Source of the DNA: Hygrophila difformis
Taxonomy: Eukaryota > Streptophyta > Magnoliopsida > Lamiales > Acanthaceae
NCBI GenBank assembly: GCA_030278955.1
Contig: JAOANR010000010.1
Location: forward strand, 24,024,444-24,088,443
DNA length: 64,000 bases
Direction: 5' to 3'
Below, piece by piece: positions 43,701 to 55,139 of this stretch; position 1 is the first letter of the stretch; each line of letters begins with the position of its first letter. Made by a program: the position numbers and the translations under genes. The notes under the pieces were generated by a model. That model saw only the letters and a list, made by a program, of their open reading frames with translations. It was not told the origin of the DNA and ran no database searches.

Positions 43701-45065
43701 CCGATTCAATCTGAAATACCAGCACCTGCTGCAGCACCAGCCTCATCCCAATCTGAACCTCCCAAGCAGCCCAAGAAGAAATTGATCAAGTTAGCAGACA
43801 AAGAGAAACCGACACGGGCCCCGGAGCCTAAGGTGGTGATCAAGGAACCCGAACCAACTGCCAAGAAAGTGATAACACCTTCAGATCCCAAGGACAATGG
43901 CAAGCAGCTTATGCCGCCACCACCTCCAAAAAGAAAAGAGTTGATTGCTCGTGATGCAGAACTGGCCAGAAAATTGCAAGAAGAGGAGAATGCACTGGCA
44001 GGCATACCTGCTCAAACAAATAAAATAGGTGGTTCGGGAGTAGAGAAACCGACTGAGGAAGAACGATTGGAAATGGAAAAGAAAGCTACAGAGGATGAGC
44101 AGATCAGAAAGAATATTCAGCAGACGAAAGATGAGGAAGCTGCGCGGAAGCTTGAGGCTGAGCTCGAATCCAAAAAAGGGGCTGAGACTGAAACAGTTAG
44201 AGAGGAAGAACCGACTCGGGAGGAGATCATCCAAGTGAAAATGGAGAAGGGAGAAGAGATGGAGAAACGGAGGGCTGAACAGCAAAAAGAGAAATCTGCT
44301 AAGCCCAAGGAAATTCAAGACATTGATAATGATGAATTGATGGAATTGGATAAGATGCCTGAAGTTAGGCCATCTGCTAGGGAGGATCCTCATCCGTATG
44401 CACACTTGACTCCCGAGGAAAGAAATGAGGAGCTCAGAAAATTCTTCGCAGTCAAGAAAGATGATCCTACATACCTGGATTACGTAGCTGCAGAAGAAGA
44501 ACGGAGGAAAAAAGCAGCAGAAAAACAAGCTCAACAGGCAGAAGCTGAAGGATCACAAGATTCAATCGATCCGACAGTATTGGCCAAAACGTTGGAAAGG
44601 CAACCGAATGATGATCCCATGGCCTCTGCATTTAAGGAAAATGTTCAAGAAATTGTGAATGAAGCTGCAGATGGAGATAATTCAGAAGAAGAAGCTCGCC
44701 GAGAGGAGCAGGAATTCATGGGCCAAATGGCGCCGATTTTCCAACGTCCTGTAGGACGAGCTACAAGAATTAGGGAGGAGGAGGAGGTATCAACTGATGT
44801 TGATGACCCTTATTTCCCTGTACTTACATTTCCCTTACCTGTAAATTGTAAGCTCAATACGATGAAAAATGTAAATAAACAGGTTGAGAGGAACTTAGAG
44901 ATGAAGCAGCTCATGGAGAAGGAGAGCCTAGTCAGAGGAGAAATGAGGCTGATCAAATGGATGCCCAGCCACAGGAAGGAGACAACCAAACAGACTGGCA
45001 CACGAGCGAAGACGAATCTTTCGGATCCATTCGGCCAGTCGAGTTTTGGTCCGAAAACACTATGA
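40747..45065 (+). CDS. Spliced retrotransposon gene A, unknown function (986 aa)
   Basis: Exon 1 is 40747-40790 (MEPSSPSPPKQVEP plus two bases), with the ATG in strong context (CCGCCATGG). Donor CCCTG-GTAAGTG at 40791, acceptor CTATATTTTTCAG ending 42148, exon 2 42149-45065. The join is in frame and gives a tryptophan codon. The long ORF alone has no ATG at its start, which supports splicing. The first ~430 residues look folded, with conserved-looking aromatic and charged blocks (HMLRFWELMTDHAP, LELLMEMDREALRYGLEGN). Then comes a proline/alanine-rich linker and a long E/K-rich coiled-coil region with RKLEAELE and ELRKFFAVKKDDPTYLDYVA. No gag or pol motif is visible. It overlaps gene B in the -1 frame by about 109 nt. 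Splicing is inferred from sequence only. Confidence 0.72.
40791..42148 (+). other. Intron of retrotransposon gene A (1358 bp)
   Basis: GTAAGTG at the 5' end and TATATTTTTCAG at the 3' end, T-rich and without long plus-strand frames. An intron surviving in a retrotransposon implies that the packaged RNA is unspliced, or that this copy derives from unspliced RNA. It includes the AAATGTGAGGATGTTG motif at about 42065. Confidence 0.68.
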
Positions 45066-46558
45066 GGAAGAGAATGGGCGTGTCGAAGGAATATGAGAAG
45101 AAAGAGTTGAATGCAGAACAAGTGCAGGTCAAATTTAATGGCAACAAAGAGAATGCAGAAAGGTACAAGAAATTGCAGAAAAGAATTGTGCCAGACAAAG
45201 GATTCAAGCCCGATGCCCTGTCCCATCCCACTGTTGAGACCTTCTACAGAAATCAAGAGTGGGGTGACTTCATGTTGCATCATGACGAAGATGGCTTTGT
45301 GGAGTTGACAAGAGAATTCTTCTGCAATATCGACGAAGTTACCAGAACAACATGGATCCGAGGAAAAGTGATAAACATAGCACCCGACTGGCTAAATCAG
45401 TTATTTGGAACTCCGGACATCAGAAGCGAGTTTCCCCCTGATGAAATTATGACGAAAAGGGCCAAGACAAGCGAGTATGCAAGATATGCAACTCTGGCAA
45501 ACAGTATGACAAGAGTAACTGCCCCCGGGCACACATTCGATGCAAATTGGCTGAATCTGAAATTCATGCCAACTTATGAGTTTTACATGTCTAAGATCCG
45601 GCCTAATTCGCACCCGCACAACACATCTGGGAATGTACTGATGGGATTCGCAAGAATGTGGAGCGGATCGAAACTGAATGTGGGGAGGCATGTGTTCGAC
45701 GTGATGATCACCCGGATAGAGGACAGACAGGTGCTATGTTATCCAAATCTGATTAGGAGGATCTGCAGTGCTCAGGGAGTTGATTTGAGCGCTTTTGAGG
45801 GTGACATGCTGGTGAAAGTGAATCCACCCATCAGTGTGCCGAGACTCCACTTGACCGAAAAAGTTAGGTATTCTCTTCCCCAATTGTTCGGCAGAGAAGA
45901 TTCAGACGCCCAATCCTCTTTCATATCCAGTGGGCAGGCATCGAGGAAAAGAAAAAGGCAGCCAAAGACAAAGAAGGGAACAAAGAAAACATGTGCTGAT
46001 GCAGGACCTTCGAATGTCCAAGAAGAACCTCATGTAGACCAAGAACAGACAGAGACGCCAACTCCAATTCCGGCAGCTCCGACTCCACCTCCAACTCAAT
46101 CTCAACCTCAGATGCCTCCTCAAAGCCAGAACGTATCTCAATTCCCTGCTGATTCCTAAACATTCGAAATGATGAGCAAGATGAGTCAGTCTATGCTCGA
46201 GGGAATGAAGTCGATGACTGATGTCGTTATGGCAAGCCAAGAGGAACAGCGAAAAAGGGCCGAAGAGGAGCGTGAAGAACGAAGGAGGGAGAGAGAATAA
46301 GAACGCCAAGAGCGTAGGAGAGAAAAGGAAGAGAAACGAAAGGAGAAGCAGGAGAAGGAGAAGAAAGAGGAGGAATTCAGGCAAAGGATGATGGAAAGAG
46401 AAGAGCGCATGCACAGAGAGAGATTGGAGAATGAAGAAAAGCAGCGCAAGATGATGGAGACACTGATGCAAGCACTCATCAGCCAACTTCCCAAGCCACC
46501 TCCACCTCCAGCAGATGCAACGGGACCATCAAGTCATCCAGGAGAGAAGACAGATTGA
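44957..46558 (+). pseudogene. Retrotransposon ORF B, Athila-type 'putative plant transposon protein' domain, two stops
   Basis: The first ATG in this frame is 44957 and the frame is open to TAA at 46157-46159 (400 aa). It then continues in the same frame, with another TAA at 46298-46300, to a TGA at 46556-46558. The region of about residues 75-290 (VETFYRNQEWGDFM, WIRGKVINIAPDWLNQLFG, VGRHVFDVMITRI, CYPNLIRRICSAQGV) resembles the plant transposon domain found in Athila and related elements (PF20167/PF03078 type, recalled). After the first stop comes an E/R/K coiled coil and a proline-rich end, so both stops look like decay of one longer protein. The frame is already open at 44888, inside gene A. 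It may be joined to gene A by splicing or frameshifting, or the two may be separated by an indel. Confidence 0.65.
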
Positions 46559-48133
46559 GCGTGTAATTGTCATATCAATTGAGCTAAAATGTAAATATCA
46601 TATAAGAGAATTTCATTTCCCTTGTGCAAAATCACTCTGATTGCAATGGAATCTCTTGTAATTGATATCATTCACTGTTTTGATTGTGGAATTTTGCAGT
46701 CCAAACAATTTTGTTCTTTTCGAAAAGATGTCTGTCAGGCCAAAAATATGCTGTTGACATACTCAGTATGTCAGCAGTGCCTTTTTACTGCTTTAAATTA
46801 AATAGCCAGCAATAAATATGCATAAACCTGCTCTAAATTCACATGTTGAATTTAGGCTTGTGATAAAATTTTTCAAACTTTTAAATTGGATAATATAATT
46901 GAAGACATTGCATGAGATGAACTCCTAAGGTTTTGAGCTATAAAAGTTTAATGATGCGATCATCTTGTTGGGTAATAAATCTGCATGTTAGAGATCTTGA
47001 GATTTTTAGAATTAAGCTTTGATTAAATTTGAGAATACTGTATGACATGAATCAATCCAACCTGTGAGGTTTGAGCCATGAGTCACTTTTACTCATTCAT
47101 TTCTTTGATGTATGAATCATTTTGATTAAAGGACACTAGAACTTGCAATCGAGACCGATTCAAGACTATGCCATATTCCGAGAATCGAGCATGTGACTGA
47201 GGTACTTAGAAAACCCAAAATTTTGGCCTTCGTTTGAAATCCAACCCAAAAATATTTTCCCTTTAGGATTAACCAATTTGAGCCTTTAAGCCTAATTTTT
47301 CTTTGAAGCCCTCTATATTATTCCAAGCCTTCTAAAAAGACCAACAAAAATCAAACCCAAGTGTGCAAGAATGAACTTTGTCAAGGCATTACAAATTTTG
47401 ATCATCAAAGAAAATTCAATCGGTATCCAGATCCGATTCAAAAAAAAAAAAAAAAATTGTGTTGACTTCTTTTCAACACAAATAATTGCAAATGACAAAG
47501 CAATTAGACATAGTCTAATGTCATGCAAAAGAAAAAAGAAATATTGATGATCATAAATTTTAAACAAAAAATATGCCAAGTCATGATGAATTGAATTCGT
47601 GCCACTACTAGCCCAATAATTCCCTTTCTCACCTAATGTTACAACCGTATGCCCCGTTATAACCCTTGAATAAGACCTCATGATCTAGATTTGAAGAAAT
47701 GAGCCGGTGGCGAGTTGGTCCAATTGCAAGCCTATGGAATAATTTAATTAGAATTGATTTCGAGCGTTCAATAATAAACCCAATTGAGAGTGAGTGAACT
47801 TTCCGATTCTCTTATATGTGAGGTTATGTTTCGATGTACATGTTCATGTAATGCCTTAATTCTAATTTTTAATCCTTGCATCTTTCAAACATGATATTCA
47901 TGAAGGGTTGATGAGAATGTTTGATTTGTAAGCCCGATGTAGTGAGCAAGTATCATTTTATTCAACACTGCAATCAAGGGAGTTTAACACTTGTAGTTTT
48001 TGATTGTCTTATCCCAATCCAAAAAGAATGTGATTTATGAAGCCACGAAAATGAATTGAATATGCAGAGTCCGTGTTCTTTAGAACATTGACTCTGACTG
48101 CTCGGGGACGATCAGTATTAAATGTGAGGATGT
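46559..48133 (+). other. Non-coding 3' part of the LTR element
   Basis: No coding frame that I trust. A poly-A run lies at about 47440-47456. The last bases before the 3' LTR (CTCGGGGACGATCAG, then AAATGTGAGGATGT) occupy the polypurine-tract position, but no clean purine run is present. Confidence 0.5.
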
Positions 48134-51100
48134 TGATAATGGCCAGAAATGACCATTATTTTCAATCCATTTCCGTGTCTTAAACGGACATTTGATCGCA
48201 TTCCGGTCTTATATTAAGTAAGAAAGCAGTTAAATTGGACTGATTTATGCATAATTGTAAAAATAATAAGCTGGTATGAAAAAGCATAAATATGTAATTT
48301 TATTACATATTTATGTTAGAAAAATCCAAAGACATGAGAAAAAGAAAAGAAAAGAAAAAGGAATGAAAAAGATGGGAAAAAGATAGAAAAGCCCACAAAA
48401 AGAATATTTTCGGCCCATCTGGCCCAATTCAGCAGGCCCAGGGACACCCTTGTCGCGGAAGCCCCTTTGTCGCGATGCATGGTTCCGCGACCAAGGAGGG
48501 TTCCGCGACCAAGCAGACTCAGATGAAGAGGAGACCAGCCAAACCCCTTTGTCGCGATGTCCTTTGTCGCGATGGCATGTTCCGCGACAAAGGCATGTTC
48601 CGCGACCAAGACACCCGATTAGAGACACAAGACCCAGTCGAGAAGCTTTGCCACATGCAGTATGTTCCGCGACCAAACTTGATGCTTCGAGACCAAGCTG
48701 TGATGTGTGTGATGTCTTGAGACACAATGGGCCCGAATCAAGGCCCATGAGCTTAGGGTTTCCCCTCTATAAATATGAGGTGTTACCCATGAGCTAAGGG
48801 TTGAAAGAATTTAGATAAGAATACACTCTTGAAGACAAGTTGGGAGCTCAGTTAGGTTAGTTTAGTTTAGGGTAGTTTAGTTAGGATTTTCTTGTATTAT
48901 TTAATTTATGCATTAGTTAGATGTAGTTTTTAGCTTAGTCAGTTTAGATAGCCAGTTTTCATGTCATGTTTAGCTTTCCAACTTTTGTTTTAGGGTTTGT
49001 GATACTCAAATCATGGGTATTAACGACACCTATTTAATAATATGGGAAAACATTCTTCATTTGTGTCCCAAAATCATGAAATGGGTCTCACACCCCATGG
49101 ATTTTACCGCTTTCATTTTCTTTTGGTCATTTGACCCATATTTTTCCATTTTATGTCACTGTTCGGTGGCTTATTTCGTGGATAATGGTGCATGTTTATG
49201 AGTGATCAAGCTTAGATTAGGGTTTCTTTAGTTTTAAGTTTGTTTTATTTCTATTATGTTCAAGCATGTTCTAGCTAGATTCAAATTCTGTTTTTGTCAT
49301 TTTCAGCTTAGTTTAGCCTTTGAATCTGAAATGGGTGAGATCACACACAATGCATGCCACTATTCCACTTTACTTTTCTGACAAGTGTCCTGGATACACT
49401 TTTGTCGCGGAACAACTCTTATCGCGGAACCACGTTCCGCGACAAAATGATGCTTTGGCGACAAAGGTGCCCAAAAGCACACTTAGCATTATTTTGAAAC
49501 CCTTGGTCGCGAAACAACTCTTGTCGCGGAACCACGTTCCGCGACAAAATCCTTGATTAGCGACCAAGGACCTAAATGCTTGTTATTTTATTCTGAAGGG
49601 CTTTGTCGCGAAGCAACCTTGTCGCGGACTCACGTTCCTCGACAAAACTCTTGTTCCGCGACAAGAATTATGCCCTTGTTGAATTTTCAAATCACCTTTG
49701 TCGCTATACTCCCTTGTCGCGGAACCACGTTCCGCGACAAAATCTTTGCTTAGCGACAAGGAAACCCTAATTTTCAAAATCCTATTCCTCATATTTCCCA
49801 CCCCTTTTGTCGCGGTACCCTTGTCACGGACCCATGGTCCGCGACACAAACTCTACTCCGCGACAAAGTGGCAACTATTTGCCAAATTTTTATTCTTCAT
49901 CTTCCTCATTAATTAATTGGACCTTTATATTAATATTTTAAGGTTGAAACCCAATGATCTCAACCCATGATTAATTTGATATAAAGAATTTTGTTCAATT
50001 CCATTAAAAGACTCTTCTACAAGTGATTTAACTCTAATGATCTAAGTATATAATCCGGACTGTAATTAATCAATTATGGAATGAGTGATTATTTAGACAT
50101 GAAGAGTAAATATGGAATCAATTCCATATCCTTGCATGAGAAACCAATGTCTCTCATGCAAGATGACCCAAAACTATTTTCCTTTTTATTTATTTTGTCT
50201 TTACCTGTGTTGTGTGAAACAGCTAGTAAATGATATACAGACTAATGTTGGCGGGTATTCCCACACGGATAACTAGCTCGTGGTTTGTATATTAATTACT
50301 AGTTGTTATTTTGCATGGTCTGGATAATGGTCTGTTGAAGCCTTGGCGGTTCATCCATCCGGGAGTACAATAGCTGCCCAGCTAACTTCTATCCGGATAC
50401 AGTTTCTTTTTCTTTATCTTAATTTCAAACCCGAATTTCGAGCTGTGATGTTAACAAGTGATGTCGATCAACATCACTTGACAGACATTACCAGTAAGAA
50501 AACATGTAGGTTTTTCTCCTTATTCACAGATAACAAGAATCCTGATGACAGCGATCACTATCATTTAGGATTTTCTGATATCTAACACCGACTCATCTTA
50601 ATGATTAGGGATTTGGATCACAGATAACTGCAATCCAGCAACCCTAATTGTTTTGTCAATCCTTTAGCCAAAATTCTTCTCATCTCCGGCTATTTCATCT
50701 CTGTGTTTCACATTCTGTCTAAACCCACCTTATATTTTGGGTTAATTTAATTTTACACTTCTTTATAAAATTATGCATGATATTATTATGTAGATATTGT
50801 GGTCAATATTATTTTGGGATCCCTCCCTTGGACATAGAAGTCTTGATCAGATGTCTCATATTAAATTTCCAACAAAAATTCATTTATAAAATCCGGATCT
50901 GAGTAAGGGATAAATTCCACAGTTATGACTAACTTATATCCGACTGGGGGTTGATTTTGGGAAATTAGAAGCAGAGTCAGCGATTATGTCTCACCTAGAC
51001 TGAAAGGATCTGTGTTTTAATTGAGAGTCTAGTACCTGATAGGGAATGATTCTCATACACCATTTATTTTCCAAAATTGCTGTATGTTGGAAATCTTATA

Positions 51101-52671
51101 TTAAATATTGCACTGAATCAGAGTCCACTTGGATTCAGATGAGGTGTAATAGATAATACTAGAAGAACAACATGTGGGCCTTGGTTATTTTCTAAGGTAG
51201 GGTTGAGTATTCTTTCAACTGCTATCCTCTTCTGCCAAAGCCTATTTTTGAGTCCTGAGTAAGTGCATTCGGAACGAACTAATTTATTAGTTCGTTTCAT
51301 TAGTTTGTATCTCATAACCACCCGACGGGAAGTGAACACTGCGAGCGGTTCACCGAGAATAGGGAATTCTTGATCCACATCCGGTCATCTTGACTGGGGG
51401 CTGCCTTTTACTACCAGGGTCAGACTTTCAAAAACCTCCGAGTGATAGGATTTTAAATGCTTTCTTTATCGCTTTCTTTTAAACGCTTTCGTTAGAGGTC
51501 ACTCGGTTGTATTGAGAGTTGTGTAACTGCTACTAGGACTTATAGTTAAGGGATAGTTCAGGGCCTGATTAGAATCTTTGGGTGTGACATGGGGGAAAGA
51601 TAGTAGTACTCGGCATTTCAATAAATGAATTGTCGGGTGATGCTTGTCCACCACAGACGACTAACTTACTCTTACAAGGCATTGCAAGGGGAGTTATGAG
51701 TTTGTGGTATCTTAGATTTTGTTGACTTAAGAGCATGTAAACTCTTGCTGTAAGTACCTGTCTGTTATAGGGAATATGGTATAGAGAGCATGAGGGTTAG
51801 CTAACTAAAGGATTATCCCGAACAAAGATCTGTGTATTAAAATGGAAGTTTAATTGTGCTTCATCTGAATCTGGTCCAATCTTTATTATTTTCTTCTTGT
51901 CCTTTCTGTCTCAATTTAAATCTGTTTTCTTAGATAATTTTAACTGCTTCCCTAGAATAATTCCACTGCTTCCGTAGAGTAATTTTATTTCGCTTTCTAG
52001 AATAATTTTATTTGCTTTATTTAATTGCTTTCATAGCTTAGTTTAAATTCTGTCAAGTAGATGTTAGTCACAATCCCAAATCTAGTTGAGTGACCGGGTG
52101 GAAAATCTTAGTAAACGATGTGGGCCCTGCTTCTATCGCACATCCTCCAGTGAACGATCCGGTCTTACTATAAATTACTGCAATTTTTGACACCGTGCGC
52201 TTTCGGGGGCATAGTTTCGTAGCACGAGTAATAAAAACGTGACATCCTATAAATATATCCCTAATCCGAACTCCATTCTCATAAATTGGTTTCATTAAGT
52301 AAAACCTAAACCAGGATTATGTTTTTTCCGGAAAATACTTATGTAGTGGGAACCTGCAAAAGTTTCATGGCAGGGAATCTCATGACATGAAATGATGAGA
52401 AGTATCATGGCACATACACCGGGGACCATCAGTGTGACAGGCTGAAGGTCAACCTATCCCGGTTGTACCATGAGATTTTGTCAAAAGTTTCATGGCAGAG
52501 AGAACCACAGCGCCATTTGAAATTAAAGCCCCTCACATGAGTAATAAAGAGTAACAACCTTGATATATCCTTAAACCCCTTTCCCGTAAATCATAACTCT
52601 TTTCCTTTATTAAATTTAACCTGGGATATTTTCTTAAAAATACTCGTGGTAGGAAATTGTCAAAAGTTTCA
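48134..52671 (+). repeat. 3' LTR (4538 bp)
   Basis: Same length and layout as the 5' LTR, including the TATA box near 48768 and motif arrays at 48443-48612 and 49400-49873. Single-base differences are scattered and include two one-base indels that cancel in length. Followed by the duplicated GATCC. Confidence 0.93.
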
Positions 52672-53100
52672 GATCCCGATCCTGGTCTTAAGATCTTACA
52701 ATTTTACGATCACACCTCTCTAAAACGATCCCGATCCTTGTAAGATCTTAAAATTAATAAGATCCCGATCCTGATAGTAGAATCTTACGATCTTATGGTC
52801 ATACTCCCTCAAACGCTTCTACGATCTTACGATCTTACCCTCTAAAAAAACATAATATGTATGTATGTGAAAATATTTTATGTTTGATTGTGCTGTTTTT
52901 GTATTGTATTGTATTAATTAACTTACAAGATTCATAAACACATGAAATAATGATTTTACTTGTTAGTATGCATAATTGAGTTTATCAATTATTGCAATTT
53001 CATAAGATCTTAGGATCCCGATTCGATCCTACGATCCCGATCTTGCAAAGAGAAAAACGATCCCATATAGGATCCCGATCTTAACAACCTTGCCTGTAAA

Positions 53101-53704
53101 GCATGGATAATTTTGATCCCATATTTTTACTTTATTTAATTTTCCGCTATATTTTATGTCTTTCGTCTTTGTTATCACTCAAAAATATTAAGGCCCATCC
53201 ATTTAGGGTCTCATTGTTTAAATTGCTCGGCCCAATCCATAAAGATATATCCGGAAGAGAGGACGCGTCTTCAAGTCAGTAGGGTGAGGGTGAGGGGCCT
53301 CAAGGAGCAAGGAAGCGTCATTTAAGGAAATAGATCAGGACGGGTATCACCTAAAGGAAACAAATTAGGCGAGGCACTACCTAAAGGAAACAAATCAGGG
53401 TGAAGCACCACCTAAGGAAACAAATCAAGATGAGATCAGGGTGGAACGTTCATCGTTTGGATTGAGGGTTCACCATCACTATATAAATGCAAGGTGGCAC
53501 CACATGCAGGACACCTCCAATCAACCCTCAAATAGACCGCATTTTATATTTTTACTTTCTGCAGTTTATTTATCACTTTCTGCACTTTTATTATTTACAG
53601 CTTTCTTTCAATTCCTGTATTTTACTTTCTGTATTTTTGTTAATTTCTTCAACATTCATCAATAAAAGAGAGGTTCAGCTCCTCCAAAAATTTCAGCGTT
53701 AACA
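53101..53704 (+). repeat. LTR-like promoter fragment with short tandem repeats
   Basis: Contains about three copies of a ~36-bp repeat around CACCTAAAGGAAACAAATCA (53330-53420), a TATA box (CTATATAAATG, about 53480), a T/C-rich leader and AATAAAAGAG (about 53662). That arrangement resembles an LTR or pararetroviral regulatory region, but the borders were not found and no second copy is in the window. Confidence 0.4.
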
Positions 53705-54488
53705 GTCTTCCCGAGCAATAATTTTGTGTACGCGTTATGGGTTATTTGGTTAGAACAGAATGCTCGGGTTTTCCGGGGCAAGCAACAATCTATTTGGTTT
53801 ATTCAAAGAGATATTCACTATTTGGTTATTGACGTTAATAATGCTCAAACCCTTTGACGCACTCCTCTGGAATTTTGCGTCCGGTGAATTGAAATTCGAG
53901 GGGAGCATATGGTACTATAATCCATGTCGATGGGAGTTTTGCTGGCAACCTGGGCGATTGGGGTTTGGGTTTGTCATTCAGGATGATTTCGGGCATTGGC
54001 TTGGGGGTGGGTGTGGTTATTTGGGCCATAATACAAACACATTCACTGAGTTATATGCTCTGGCAGTTGGTTGGGAGTTTGTCGCTGGAATGGGGGTTAC
54101 TCATGTTCACTGCTACTCGGATTCGATGGTTGTCATCGAGTTGCTGAGATCATGGCATCTCTTACACCCCTTTGCGGCCCTCCTGATGTGCATTGGGGAT
54201 TTGAGGGACTCGTTTGAGAATTGCGAGATTAGTCATGTGTTTCATGAAGGCAATAAGGTGGCGGATAAGTTTGCGAAGCATGAAGCATCTTTTGAGTAGT
54301 TCTACACCATTTGGGCGTTCCCTCCTGATTTTTGTTCTTGGCGATTTGACAGCGGATACATCCAACGTCTGGTTCCCCAGATTCTAATTTGGTTTTCTTT
54401 CATTTTTCTTTGGTGTTTTCTTTGTATTTTTATCTCTTTTTTATACGGCTTCGACTTCTTAAAACAAAAAAAAAAAAAAAAAAAAAAA
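53705..54488 (+). pseudogene. 5'-truncated LINE: RNase H end and poly(A) tail
   Basis: Plus-strand 3' end of a plant LINE related to the one at 23517. Near 53735-53800 a frame reads LWVIWLEQNARVFRGK, matching the end of the zinc-binding region of the other LINE's ORF2. It then shifts frame. From about 53960 the RNase H core is recognisable (GFGFVIQDDFGHWLGGGCG, TELYALAVG, CYSDS, NKVADKFAKHEAS). The frame stops at 54297-54299. A poly(A) run at about 54463-54488 ends the element. At least one frameshift; not functional. Confidence 0.85.
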
Positions 54489-54552
54489 CGTATTGGGATA
54501 TAGTTCAAATTTTGAATATAGAGTAGATTACACATGTTAGCAATTTTGGGAT

Positions 54553-55005
54553 AAGGGCCGTTTGAATGGGCTTTTGAAAAAAAATCAAAAGCAGAAGTGG
54601 AAGCCAGAAACAGAAGCAGGTAAATTTTGTGTTTGGATGGAATTTTTGAAAAATAGTTTTTTTCAAAAGTCTGTTTGGATCTGTAAAGATGAAAATTATT
54701 TTTGGAATGTTATAATTACCAAAAAGTACATACAACTTATGAGAATAATATATATATTTATAGTGTAATTTAAATAAATTAGTGGATGCATTTAAAACTT
54801 TACACACATTACTGTGTATTTTTGGCTTCTGCTTTTCAGAGAAGCAGTTCGGGCTGTTTCTTCAAAAGCACTTTTACAGTTGTTTGAGGTGTTTTTATTT
54901 TTTTCTAAAAAGCCCCTAAAAACACAATTTTACTATCAAAAATGTTTTTGAAAAAAATAAAAACCAAAAGTACTTCTGTAGAAATCCATCCAAACGGACT
55001 TTAAA
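54553..55005. mobile_element. MITE with GGGCCGTTTGAATGG-type ends
   Basis: The left end GGGCCGTTTGAATGGGCTTT pairs with the right end read in reverse (AAAGTCCGTTTGGATGGATT). Subterminal AAAAGCAGAAG motifs also recur inverted near 54830. Target duplication not determined. Confidence 0.6.
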
Positions 55006-55139
55006 GTCTTGGAAAGCAACATAAATAAATTCTTGACATATTGGTTAAAATAAAATAATTCAACAGGGGCTAAATATGCTAGTTGGTCACTTTTTTCTGC
55101 TAGAAGATTGGATTTATGGGATCCAACTTGCAGTACCCG

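Larger units (their letters stand above)
35122..52671 (+). mobile_element. 17.55-kb LTR retrotransposon without gag-pol
   Basis: Two LTRs of 4538 bp (35122-39659 and 48134-52671), a 5-bp target duplication GATCC (35117-35121 and 52672-52676), and a primer site directly after the 5' LTR. The 8.47-kb interior has a spliced gene with two long ORFs but no recognisable gag, protease, reverse transcriptase, RNase H or integrase, so it must rely on enzymes from elsewhere. The tRNA-Asp primer site and the Athila-like second ORF point to the Athila branch of Ty3/gypsy. By eye the LTRs differ at about 40-50 positions (about 1%), so the insertion is recent. Confidence 0.93.
35105..53092. mobile_element. 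MITE (about 0.43 kb) split by the LTR retrotransposon
   Basis: The left piece (35105-35121) starts TATAGTTGTTAAGATC, and the right piece (52677-53092) ends, reversed, CAAGGTTGTTAAGATCGGGA. An 8-bp direct repeat CCTGTAAA flanks the whole at 35097-35104 and 53093-53100. Remove the LTR element and one GATCC, and a MITE of about 433 bp remains, full of GATCCCGATC and AAGATCTTA motifs. The 8-bp duplication suggests hAT-type transposition. It predates the LTR element. Confidence 0.7.

Noticed and set aside
44841..44882. Intron joining gene A to ORF B (GTAAAT to AACAG)
   Set aside because: Only 42 nt long, too short for a plant intron, and it does not change frame as needed.
43260..46494. Long minus-strand frames rich in S, F, L and C opposite the retrotransposon ORFs
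   Set aside because: Shadows of the E/K-rich plus-strand coding sequence.
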